Below, piece after piece: positions 57,151-64,000 of a stretch of DNA of 64,000 nt. Each line of letters starts with the position of its first letter. Position 1 is the stretch's first letter. Position numbers and translations under genes: made by a program. Under the pieces are notes generated by a model that worked only from the letters and a program-made list of their open reading frames with translations, made no database searches and had not been told where the DNA came from. Source of the DNA: Bordetella ansorpii (lineage in GTDB: Bacteria; Pseudomonadota; Gammaproteobacteria; Burkholderiales; Burkholderiaceae_B); NCBI RefSeq assembly GCF_900078705.1, contig NZ_FKIF01000007.1, positions 372,001 to 436,000 of the forward strand. Direction: 5' to 3'.

Positions 57151-57609
57151 ATGCTCACTCTCGACATCAACGGCAGGATCACGTCGCTGGACGTGCCCGC
57201 GCAAATGCCGCTGCTCTGGGCGCTGCGCGACGTCGCGGACCTGACCGGCACCAAGTACGGTTGCGGCGGCGCCCAGTGCGGCGCCTGCACCGTCCACGCG
57301 GACGGCCATCCCATCCCATCCTGCGTCACCCCCGCCGGCGCCGTCCACGGCCAGCGCATCGTCACCATCGAGGGCGTGGGCGCCGACAGGGTTGGGCAAG
57401 CCGTCCAGCACGCCTGGCGCGAACTGGACGTGGCGCAATGCGGCTTCTGCCAGTCCGGCCAGATCATGTCGGCGGTCGCCCTGCTGCGCCGCCATCCCCG
57501 ACCCACCGACGCGCAGATCGACCAGGCCATGCGCGGCAATCTGTGCCGCTGCGCCACCTATGAGCGCATCCGCGCGGCCATCCATCACGCCGCCGCGGCC
57601 CTGGACTGA
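57151..57609 (+). CDS. 2Fe-2S subunit of a molybdenum hydroxylase (IorA-like)
   Basis: A 152-residue iron-sulfur subunit of the xanthine dehydrogenase family, closest in layout to the small subunit of isoquinoline 1-oxidoreductase. The plant-type 2Fe-2S ligands are in YGCGGAQCGACTVHADG and the following SCVTP. The second cluster is ligated by CGFCQSGQ and CRCATYERIR. It should pass electrons from the Mo site to an acceptor. It is paired with the large subunit 104 bases downstream. No cytochrome or FAD subunit is encoded nearby. Confidence 0.92.
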   Translation: MLTLDINGRITSLDVPAQMPLLWALRDVADLTGTKYGCGGAQCGACTVHADGHPIPSCVTPAGAVHGQRIVTIEGVGADRVGQAVQHAWRELDVAQCGFCQSGQIMSAVALLRRHPRPTDAQIDQAMRGNLCRCATYERIRAAIHHAAAALD

Positions 57610-57712
57610 CTCCGCGGCCCGCCGCGCCTGGCCCGCGGCAGGCAGGTCTGCGCAGCACCGCACTGCAAGCCGCCCCGTGGCGGCCCCACCCATTGTCCCC
57701 CAAGGAGCGCGC

Positions 57713-60028
57713 ATGGACAGCCATCCCGTCTTGCCGGAACACCCGATTCACAACGTCAGCCGCCGCCGCTTCATGCCCGCGGCCGGCGGACTGGTGCTGG
57801 GCCTGAACATCGGCCAGGCCGGCCCGCGCGGCGGCGCGGCCGGCGGGGCCGCGCAGACCGCCGCGCGCTCGCCGAATGCCTTCGTGCGCGTCGGCCAGGA
57901 CGGTTGGGTCACCGTGCTGGCCAAACACCTGGACGCCGACCAGGGCGCACACACCGGCCTGGCCACGCTGGTGGCCGAAGAGCTGGATGCCGACTGGCGC
58001 CAGGTTCGTGTCGAGGGCACGCCCGCCCATGCCGGCGCCGGGCGCAGCGGCTCGATGGCCCAGTCGTATCTGCCGATCCGCCGCGCCGGCGCCGCCGCGC
58101 GGGCGATGCTGGTGGAGGCGGCCGCGCGGCAATGGCGCGTCCCCGCCAGCGAGATCGTCATCCGCGACGGCATCGTGCGTCACCCGCACAGCCAGCGCCA
58201 GGCGGGCATCGGCCACCTGGCCGCGGCCGCCGCCGCCCTGCCCGCGCCGCAGGATCCCGCCCTGAAGGCTCCCGCCGAATTCAAACTGATCGGCAAGGAA
58301 GGCGTGGGCCGCGCAGACAACCCCGGCAAGACCAACGGCACGGCGGTCTTCACGCAGGACTTCAAGCTGCCCGGCATGCTGGTGGCCGTGGCCGCGCGCG
58401 CGCCACGCCCGGGCGCCAGATTGGCCGGCTACGACGGACTGGCCGCGCGGGGCGTGGCCGGCGTACGCGCCGTGGTCGAGATCCCCGCCACGCCGCAGCA
58501 CCCCGCCGTGGTCGCCGTGCTGGCCGAGAACACCTGGGCCGCGCGCCTGGGCCGCGACGCCTTGCAGGCGCGCTGGGAAGATGACCCGTCCCACGGGCAG
58601 CGCCATGCCGATCCGCTAGCCGGCTACCGCGCCGCGGTCGGCCAACCGGGCCCGGCCGTCATGCAGGAAGGCGACGTGGACGCCGCCTTCGCCCGCGCGG
58701 CAAGCATCATCGAGGCCGACTTTCTCCAACCCTTGGCCGTGCAGGCCGCCATGGAACCGCTCAGTTGCCTGGTCAGGCTGGCGGACCGCCGCTGCGACAT
58801 CTGGAACGGCGAACCGGTCGACCCCGCCGACCAGGCGGCGATCGCCCGCTACCTCAAGGTGCCCGCAGGCGGCGTCACCGTGACCGCGCTGCACGCGGGC
58901 GGCAGCAACGCCGGGCCGCGCCGGGGCTCGCAGGCCGGCTACCTGATCGAGGCCGTCGCCCTGGCCCGCGCGGCGCGCCGCCAGGGACTGGACGTGCCCA
59001 TCAAGCTGACATGGACGCCGGAAGACGATCTGCACGGCGGCCATGTGCGGCCCATGCGCCTGCAGCGCGCGCGCCTGGCGCTGGACGCCGCCGGAGCGCC
59101 GCTGGCCTGGCACGTGCGGCACGCCGGGCTGTCTCCCCAGGCCGACCCGGCGCAGGCGGCCGCGCGGATCGACCCGCCTTATGCCGCGCCGCACCAGCGC
59201 CTCGAACAATGCTCGCCGCCGGACGGTGACCCGCCCGCCTGGCACCGGCCCGATGGCCACGCCATGGCGTTCGCCGCCGAAACCCTGATAGACCAGGCCG
59301 CCCTGGCCGCCGGACAGGATCCGGTGGCCTACCGCGCCGGGCTGCTGGCCGGACAGCCCCGCCATGCCCGCGCGCTGGCGCTGGCCGCGCAACAGGCGGA
59401 TTGGGGCCGGCCCCTGCCCCGCACCATTCCGAACACCCGGCGCGGCCGTGGCGTGGCGCTGCATGCCGCCTGCGGCACCGTGATGGCGCTGGTGGCCGAG
59501 GTCACGGTGCGGCCCTGCGGCGCCCTGAAGGTCGACCGCGTGGTGTGCGCGGTGGACTGCGGCGTGGCGATCAACCCCGGCGTGCTGCGCGCCCAGTTGG
59601 AAGGCGGCATCGGGGCCGGCCTGGCGAACTGCCTGCACGGTCTCCCGTTGACGGACAGCGAGGCCCAGCAGGACCGTTTCCATGCCTCTCCCGTCCTGCG
59701 CATGGACGAAATGCCGAGGGTCGAGATGCATATCGTGCCCTCGTCCGACGCCCCTGCCGCGGGCGTGGCCACGGTCGCCGCCGACGCCGTGGCGCCCGCC
59801 GTGGGCAACGCCCTGCACGCCGCCACCGCGCAACGCTTGCATGCGCTGCCCTTCAGTACCAAGATGGACATCTCTGCGCCCGGCGTCGTGCCGTTCTTGC
59901 CGCCGGCCTCCATCGCCGCGCGGCAGCAGGCGTACGGCGCCCCCCCGCCGGGCCGCAGCCCAGGCCGCCGCGGCGCGGACGCGGAAAAACGCCCCCAGGA
60001 ACACGACACCGGCGCCCTCGCCGCGTAA
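57713..60028 (+). CDS. Large subunit of a molybdenum hydroxylase (IorB-like), degenerate
   Basis: A 771-residue Mo-cofactor-binding-type subunit with a Tat leader (SRRRFMPAAGGLVLGLN). Its overall order follows isoquinoline 1-oxidoreductase beta subunits. Several normally fixed motifs are altered: the GGGFG(R) cofactor loop reads AGGSNAGPRRGSQ, and the C-terminal GVGEPG-x-PP motif, whose Glu is the catalytic base in this family, reads GVATVAADA, placing Thr687 at the Glu position. The C-terminus has a charged tail. AAGGAG precedes the start. It may have a different chemistry or be inactive. AraC follows. Confidence 0.82.
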   Translation: MDSHPVLPEHPIHNVSRRRFMPAAGGLVLGLNIGQAGPRGGAAGGAAQTAARSPNAFVRVGQDGWVTVLAKHLDADQGAHTGLATLVAEELDADWRQVRVEGTPAHAGAGRSGSMAQSYLPIRRAGAAARAMLVEAAARQWRVPASEIVIRDGIVRHPHSQRQAGIGHLAAAAAALPAPQDPALKAPAEFKLIGKEGVGRADNPGKTNGTAVFTQDFKLPGMLVAVAARAPRPGARLAGYDGLAARGVAGVRAVVEIPATPQHPAVVAVLAENTWAARLGRDALQARWEDDPSHGQRHADPLAGYRAAVGQPGPAVMQEGDVDAAFARAASIIEADFLQPLAVQAAMEPLSCLVRLADRRCDIWNGEPVDPADQAAIARYLKVPAGGVTVTALHAGGSNAGPRRGSQAGYLIEAVALARAARRQGLDVPIKLTWTPEDDLHGGHVRPMRLQRARLALDAAGAPLAWHVRHAGLSPQADPAQAAARIDPPYAAPHQRLEQCSPPDGDPPAWHRPDGHAMAFAAETLIDQAALAAGQDPVAYRAGLLAGQPRHARALALAAQQADWGRPLPRTIPNTRRGRGVALHAACGTVMALVAEVTVRPCGALKVDRVVCAVDCGVAINPGVLRAQLEGGIGAGLANCLHGLPLTDSEAQQDRFHASPVLRMDEMPRVEMHIVPSSDAPAAGVATVAADAVAPAVGNALHAATAQRLHALPFSTKMDISAPGVVPFLPPASIAARQQAYGAPPPGRSPGRRGADAEKRPQEHDTGALAA

Positions 60029-60040
60029 GGACACAGCCCG

Positions 60041-60979
60041 ATGAGCGCCGAACTGGCCACCCTGCGGCTACCCGCCGCCCACCCGCCCCCGCTGCCCGCC
60101 CTGCAGGAGCTGGCGGCCCTGATCGGCCGCCACATGCCGGCCGATGGCTCGTATCTCACGCCCATCCCCGGGCTGACCTTCCATCGCGCCTCGGCGCCGG
60201 CCGAGAAGACGCACAGCGTTGCGCGGCCCGCGCTGGGCGTGCTGGCGCAAGGCGCCAAGCGCGTCGAACTGGGCGATGAAGTGCACGAATACACCACCGA
60301 GCGCTATCTGCTGACCTCGGTGGACCTGCCGGTGGCGTCGCGCGTCACCCTGGCCAGCAGCGGCACCCCGTACCTGTCGATGACGCTGGACCTGGACACG
60401 CAGCGCATCGCCGACCTGATGACGCAGCTGGGCGCCCCCACGCGCGCCGAGGGCGGACAGGCGCCGCGCGGGATGGCCACCGCACCGGTAGAGCAAGGCC
60501 TGATCACCACGCTGCTGCGGCTGGTCAGCCTGCTGGATACGCCGGACGACATCCCGATACTGGCGCCGCTGATCGAGCGCGAGATCCACTATCGCCTGCT
60601 GAAGGGCGAGCTGGGCCAGCGCCTGTGCCACATCGTGTTGAACCACGGCGCGATGAGCCAGATCTCGCGCGCCATCGACTGGTTGAAGCGCAACTATTGC
60701 GAGCCGTTGCGCATCGAGGACCTGGCGCAGCGCGTGAACATGAGCGCGTCCTCGCTGCACCACCACTTCAAGTCGCTGACGGCGATGAGCCCGTTGCAGT
60801 ATCAGAAGCAGTTGCGGCTGCACGAGGCGCGCCGCCTGATGCTGGCCGAAATGCTGGATGCCGGCACGGCCGCGCATCGGGTGGGATACGAAAGCGCCTC
60901 GCAGTTCAGCCGGGAGTACAGCCGGCTGTATGGGGCGCCGCCCTTGAGGGACGTGGGACGGCTGCGCCGGGCGGTGTAG
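60041..60979 (+). CDS. AraC family transcriptional regulator
   Basis: A 312-residue regulator. The N-terminal half matches the AraC_N (PF06719-like) ligand region, with VARPALGVLAQGAKRVELGD and SVDLPVASRVTLASSGTPYL. The C-terminal half has the two helix-turn-helix motifs, including RIEDLAQRVNMSASSLHHHF and the second with AHRVGYESASQFSREYSRLY. It starts 12 bases after the molybdenum hydroxylase large subunit and is probably co-transcribed with it, a usual arrangement for a local activator. Confidence 0.9.
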   Translation: MSAELATLRLPAAHPPPLPALQELAALIGRHMPADGSYLTPIPGLTFHRASAPAEKTHSVARPALGVLAQGAKRVELGDEVHEYTTERYLLTSVDLPVASRVTLASSGTPYLSMTLDLDTQRIADLMTQLGAPTRAEGGQAPRGMATAPVEQGLITTLLRLVSLLDTPDDIPILAPLIEREIHYRLLKGELGQRLCHIVLNHGAMSQISRAIDWLKRNYCEPLRIEDLAQRVNMSASSLHHHFKSLTAMSPLQYQKQLRLHEARRLMLAEMLDAGTAAHRVGYESASQFSREYSRLYGAPPLRDVGRLRRAV

Positions 60980-61090
60980 CCGGGCGCGGCCCGGGACCAG
61001 GGCTCAGGCGGCCTGGAAACAGGCGCCAGACGGTCCCGGCGCACGCGGTGGATGTCCTCGACCGGCGCGCTGCCCGCGCGTGGCAGACGC

Positions 61091-61999
61091 CTATTCCGCG
61101 TCGCCGCGCCGCGCCTGCGACAGCGCGATGGTCAGTTGCGCCACTTTCTTCTTCAGCGCGTCGCGCTCCTGGGTCAGCTCGGCCACGCGCTGCGCCAGCT
61201 TGGCCAGCGCCGCCGGATATTCCTCGGCGTTCTCGGGCAACGGCGGCAACTCGGGCGGTTCCGGCAAGGGTTTCGCGGCGGCGGCCATGGCGCGGGCTTC
61301 GCGCGCGGCCTCGCGCAGCGACTTGGCGCCGCCCACCGCCGCCGCGGCCTGGCGCTCGGGCGGCAAGGTGGAGACGGCCGCCGCCGCATTGATCGACAGG
61401 CCGCCCGACTGCACCGCGCGCAGCACCTCCGGCGCGGCCTGCTTGCGGATCTTCTCGATCTGCCCCAGCGCGATGCTGCTCAGGCGCGCTTCGCGGGCCA
61501 TGGCCTGGCGCGACGGCACCGGCACGGCAGCCGCCGTGCGGGCGGCCTGCAGGGCGTGGGACACCGGCGCGGGGCTGTCCCCCGCGCGCTCGTCCCAGGG
61601 CGCGGCCGGCTCCCCCGCCGCCTGCGGCGCCGCGGCGGCCGGTTCGCCCTGGGCAGCCGGCGCCTGCCGGGCCCGCATCTCCAGGATCTCTTTCTTGCGC
61701 AGCACCAGCACGCCGCGCTGGAAATCCGAGACGCTGCGGCGGCCCAGATGATTCTCGATCATCCACAGCCGCACGTCGTCCATGCTGCGGAAGCGCTCGT
61801 TCTGCACGGTACGGTACGGGATGCCGTGCTTCGTGCAGATCTCGTAGCGGTTGTGCCCGTCGATCAGCAGGTCGCCCCACAGCACCAGCGCGTCGCGGCA
61901 GCCTTCGGCCAGGATGCCGCGCTCCAGCGTGGCGTATTCATCCGGCGTCAGCGGCTCGATGTAGGCGCGCAGTTCTTCTTCGATACGTATCGTCGTCAT
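61091..61999 (-). CDS. ParB-like nuclease/partition domain protein
   Basis: A 302-residue protein. The N-terminal 100 residues resemble a ParB/Srx domain (LVLWGDLLIDGHNRYEIC is the ParB box-2-like region, and RSVSDFQRGVLVLRKKEILE follows), then come an Ala/Pro-rich linker, a helical DNA-binding-like part (SRQAMAREARLSSIALGQIE) and a coiled coil at the C-terminus (about residues 265-295). Chromosomal ParB proteins normally pair with ParA, absent here. It may be a DNA-binding or CTPase-like regulator. The ATG at 61999 is preferred over a TTG three codons earlier. Confidence 0.7.
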   Translation of the reverse strand: MTTIRIEEELRAYIEPLTPDEYATLERGILAEGCRDALVLWGDLLIDGHNRYEICTKHGIPYRTVQNERFRSMDDVRLWMIENHLGRRSVSDFQRGVLVLRKKEILEMRARQAPAAQGEPAAAAPQAAGEPAAPWDERAGDSPAPVSHALQAARTAAAVPVPSRQAMAREARLSSIALGQIEKIRKQAAPEVLRAVQSGGLSINAAAAVSTLPPERQAAAAVGGAKSLREAAREARAMAAAAKPLPEPPELPPLPENAEEYPAALAKLAQRVAELTQERDALKKKVAQLTIALSQARRGDAE

Positions 62000-62047
62000 C
62001 TTCAGCAAATCAATCGTGTGGGTTCCGCGCGCCGTGCGCGGGATCGC

Positions 62048-62671
62048 TCAGGCGTCGCCGGCCGCCGGCGACAGGCCCTGCAGCGCATCCTGGATGGCCC
62101 GCAGGCGCGCCACCGGATCGTCCAGGCCCAGCAGCCGCGCCTTCTCGGAAGGCCGCAACTGCAGCAGCTCGGCCCAGCGGTCGGCCACCCAGCCGCACTC
62201 GTCCAGCCGGAACGGCGGCGCCAGCGGCATGGAAGCGGCCGGCACGCCGTCACGCTGCATGCCCGCGATCAACTGGCCCAGCGCATCGGCGCTGGGCTGC
62301 AATTCGCGAGGAATCTCGGCTTCGGCGGGCTGCGGCAAGGGTTCGGCCTGGCCCATCCATAGCCCGTACTGCGCCCGCCGCGCCGACACCAGGCGAAAGC
62401 GCGTGGTGCCGGTGCATGCCAGTTGCAGCAGGGCCGGCATGGGCGCCTCGCATTGGTCGATGCGCGCCATGGTGCCGACCGTGGCCAGCGTCTCGCTGCC
62501 TTCGGGGGTCCGCACCTCGTGGCCGGCCAGCAACACCACCACGCCGAACTCGGCGCCCTCGGCCATGCAGCGCCGGATCATGTCGAGGTAGCGTACCTCG
62601 AACACGCGCAGGTGCAGCACGCCAGCCGGAAACAGCGCGTTGGAAAGCGGAAACAGGGGGATCTCGGCCAT
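62048..62671 (-). CDS. LON N-terminal substrate-binding domain protein
   Basis: A 207-residue stand-alone LON substrate-binding domain without the ATPase or protease. The start AEIPLFPLSNALFPAGVLHL, then LRVFEVRYLDMIRRC and EFGVVVL, are the family hallmarks. Such proteins may present or recognise unfolded substrates, but their role is unclear. It ends 48 bases before the ParB-like gene on the same strand, suggesting an operon. Confidence 0.9.
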   Translation of the reverse strand: MAEIPLFPLSNALFPAGVLHLRVFEVRYLDMIRRCMAEGAEFGVVVLLAGHEVRTPEGSETLATVGTMARIDQCEAPMPALLQLACTGTTRFRLVSARRAQYGLWMGQAEPLPQPAEAEIPRELQPSADALGQLIAGMQRDGVPAASMPLAPPFRLDECGWVADRWAELLQLRPSEKARLLGLDDPVARLRAIQDALQGLSPAAGDA

Positions 62672-62829
62672 CCCGGAATGATGACATGAAAGCGCCGGCG
62701 GGATGTGGTTCGCGGCGAGGCAGGCGCTGCGGGTGCCCGCCACACCGGGTGCGATCGGCAGCTACAGGTTCAACAGGCACGTCATCAAGCACAAGTTCCG
62801 CAAGACGTGCGGCATCCCTGCCGCGGGAT

Positions 62830-63018
62830 TCAACGGCCCGTGGCCTCGCGGATCTTCTTGTCGGTGCTGTACTGGCTGAGCGCATAGACGGCCCATAGCG
62901 CCGCGGGGATCCAGCCGATCAGCGTCAGTTGAAGAATCAGGCAGATGACGCCCGCGATCGGACGGCCGATCGTGAAGAAAACCAGAAAGGGCAGGAAAAT
63001 CGCCAGGAGCAGTCGCAT
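62830..63018 (-). CDS. Pmp3/YqaE family small membrane protein
   Basis: A 62-residue protein with two membrane segments: MRLLLAIFLPFLVFF and the second from GVICLILQLTLIGWIPAALW. This Pmp3 (YqaE) family is linked to membrane potential and stress tolerance in bacteria and yeast. The tail YSTDKKIREATGR is charged. The upstream CAGGAG site supports the start. The 158 bases between it and the LON-domain gene show no further gene. Confidence 0.88.
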   Translation of the reverse strand: MRLLLAIFLPFLVFFTIGRPIAGVICLILQLTLIGWIPAALWAVYALSQYSTDKKIREATGR

Positions 63019-63183
63019 GTCGGAATATCGGCCGAAATAAGGCTGCCGGCGCGCACCGCGAGCCGGCGGACCCGCGCAAAGCGGGCACCGTCGCCATCAT
63101 ATCGGAAGGCGTGCGCGCCCTGGCCGCGCCCGGACGACGGCCCCGCGTGCCCCCGGACGCGCCGGCGGGCATGAGGCCCTGCC

Positions 63184-63639
63184 TCAGCCCCCCGGCGCCT
63201 CGCGCTGCATCAGGTACTCGGGGCCGACCGTCCGCACCACCCGGAAACCCAGCCGTTCGTACAGGCGGCGCGCGGGGTTGGCATGCAACACCGACAGACG
63301 CACGGGCAGGCCCTCCCGGCCGGCGGATTCCAGCAGGGCGCCCAGCACGCGCGCGCCCACGCCGTGCCCTTGCCACGCCGGCGCCACCTGCACCTGCTGC
63401 ACGTACCAGTGATCCGCCTGACGGAACGCCTTGAACAATCCCGCGGGCTGTCCGTCCAGCAGGACCAGTTGGGCCGCATCCCAATGCAGGCGGATGCGCG
63501 CCAGATGGGCATCATCGTCATCGGGCAGGCCCGCCTGGCGCATGTGCGGCCCCATGGTGTGCTTGCGCAGCTCAAGCAGAAACGGCAGATCGTCCTCGGT
63601 GGCCTGCCGCAGGGTCAGGGTGGGTACGGGGTCGGTCAT
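63184..63639 (-). CDS. GNAT family N-acetyltransferase
   Basis: A 151-residue acetyltransferase. The acetyl-CoA loop VQVAPAWQGHGVGARVLGAL contains the Q/RxxGxG/A motif, and NPARRLYERLGFRVVRTVG is the conserved C-terminal block. The N-terminus LTLRQATEDDLPFLLELRK is typical. The acceptor is unknown. The start at 63639 has an AGGAGCAG site. It appears to be monocistronic. Confidence 0.87.
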   Translation of the reverse strand: MTDPVPTLTLRQATEDDLPFLLELRKHTMGPHMRQAGLPDDDDAHLARIRLHWDAAQLVLLDGQPAGLFKAFRQADHWYVQQVQVAPAWQGHGVGARVLGALLESAGREGLPVRLSVLHANPARRLYERLGFRVVRTVGPEYLMQREAPGG

Positions 63640-63855
63640 GCGATCTGCTCCTGCTCGATAAACGGGGCCACATCCTCCGGACACGGCCGGACGGGGCGTC
63701 CCCCATGCTATCCGACGCGGCCGTCCGCCATGCTGAAACGCGTTGCATCATCTTTGCGCACCACGACAGGCACAGGCCCGCGCCAGCGCGGTAAAGTGGG
63801 TTATCGGCCGGGGCGGACGCGCATTCGCCGCGCGCCCTGGCCCAGGAGCCTCATC

Positions 63856-64000
63856 ATGCGCACCTCGAAAATGCTCTGCCGCACCGCCATCGCGGCCCTG
63901 CTCGTCTCTCTCGCCACTCCCGCCCTGGCCGATCGCGGCTATCACGGGGGCGGATGGGGCGGCCGCCATGGCGGCGGGTGGGGTCATCACGGCGGCTACG
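63856..64000 (+). CDS. Secreted Gly/His-rich protein, 5' part only
   Basis: The gene is cut by the window end; 48 residues are visible. A signal peptide (about residues 1-25, ending TPALA) is followed by a glycine-, histidine- and tryptophan-rich mature start (GYHGGGWGGRHGGGWGHH). It may be a periplasmic or surface metal-binding protein. The AGGAG site eight bases upstream supports the start. The family cannot be assigned from this fragment. Confidence 0.7.
   Translation, partial: MRTSKMLCRTAIAALLVSLATPALADRGYHGGGWGGRHGGGWGHHGGY

Overview
The window is high-GC DNA (roughly two thirds G+C by eye) from what looks like a betaproteobacterium of the family Alcaligenaceae, most like Bordetella or Achromobacter. 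This rests on three Bug-type tripartite tricarboxylate receptors, many LysR regulators, a urease operon in the order D-A-J-B-C-E-F-G, and a GC-rich interspersed hairpin repeat of a type I associate with Burkholderiales. No rRNA, tRNA, CRISPR array, prophage or transposase was seen. This is chromosomal accessory metabolism.

Layout. 0.1-5.0 kb: a small membrane protein, a TauE/SafE exporter divergent from a LysR regulator, then a Tat-exported protein of unknown function followed by a sirtuin. 5.1-9.9 kb: a LysR regulator divergent from an oddly built CaiB-type CoA-transferase and two Bug receptors. 10.0-22.3 kb: a phosphonate system made of the transporter phnCDE, a convergent group (phnF, a second phnM, a DUF1045 2H-phosphoesterase, phnN) and the C-P lyase operon phnGHIJKLM. 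The phnF product is a HutC-type repressor, and two GTCTAGAC half-operators lie in front of phnG and of the second phnM. 22.3-23.8 kb: a TetR regulator and an SDR oxidoreductase that share a near-identical palindromic operator. 24.0-30.1 kb: the urease operon, with a very long histidine tail on UreE. 30.2-32.6 kb: a 55-residue gene and a LysR/SDR pair of visibly lower GC, probably acquired. 32.7-36.3 kb: an SSS symporter with its DUF3311 partner, a YceI protein and an M48 lipoprotein protease. 36.4-43.4 kb: a Bug receptor divergent from an IlvD/Edd dehydratase, a PP2C phosphatase, and a LysR regulator divergent from a 3-hydroxyacyl-CoA-type dehydrogenase and a BKACE cleavage enzyme. 43.4-56.6 kb: DNA glycosylase, GTP-dependent PEP carboxykinase, an M20 carbamoylase with a thioredoxin-like protein and an EamA exporter, a MocR regulator, glutathione reductase, a LysE exporter, DAHP synthase and smaller genes. 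56.6-64.0 kb: an I78-type inhibitor lipoprotein, a two-subunit molybdenum hydroxylase whose large subunit has lost canonical active-site residues, AraC, ParB-like and LON-domain proteins, Pmp3, GNAT, and a gene cut by the window end.

How it fits together. The phosphonate block encodes uptake, ribosylation and triphosphate activation, pyrophosphate removal, radical C-P cleavage and PRPP formation. No PhnP is visible. The DUF1045 protein, which has the two HxTL motifs of 2H phosphoesterases, is the natural candidate for opening the cyclic phosphate. With urease and the divergent regulator/catabolic pairs, the picture is of a soil or host-associated generalist that scavenges phosphorus, nitrogen and organic acids.

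The most interesting points are the phosphonate variant (DUF1045 plus duplicate PhnM plus PhnF operators), a hairpin repeat that buries the phnI ribosome binding site, the molybdenum hydroxylase with Thr where the catalytic Glu belongs, and the permuted CoA-transferase. All calls are from reading the sequence; no database search was run.
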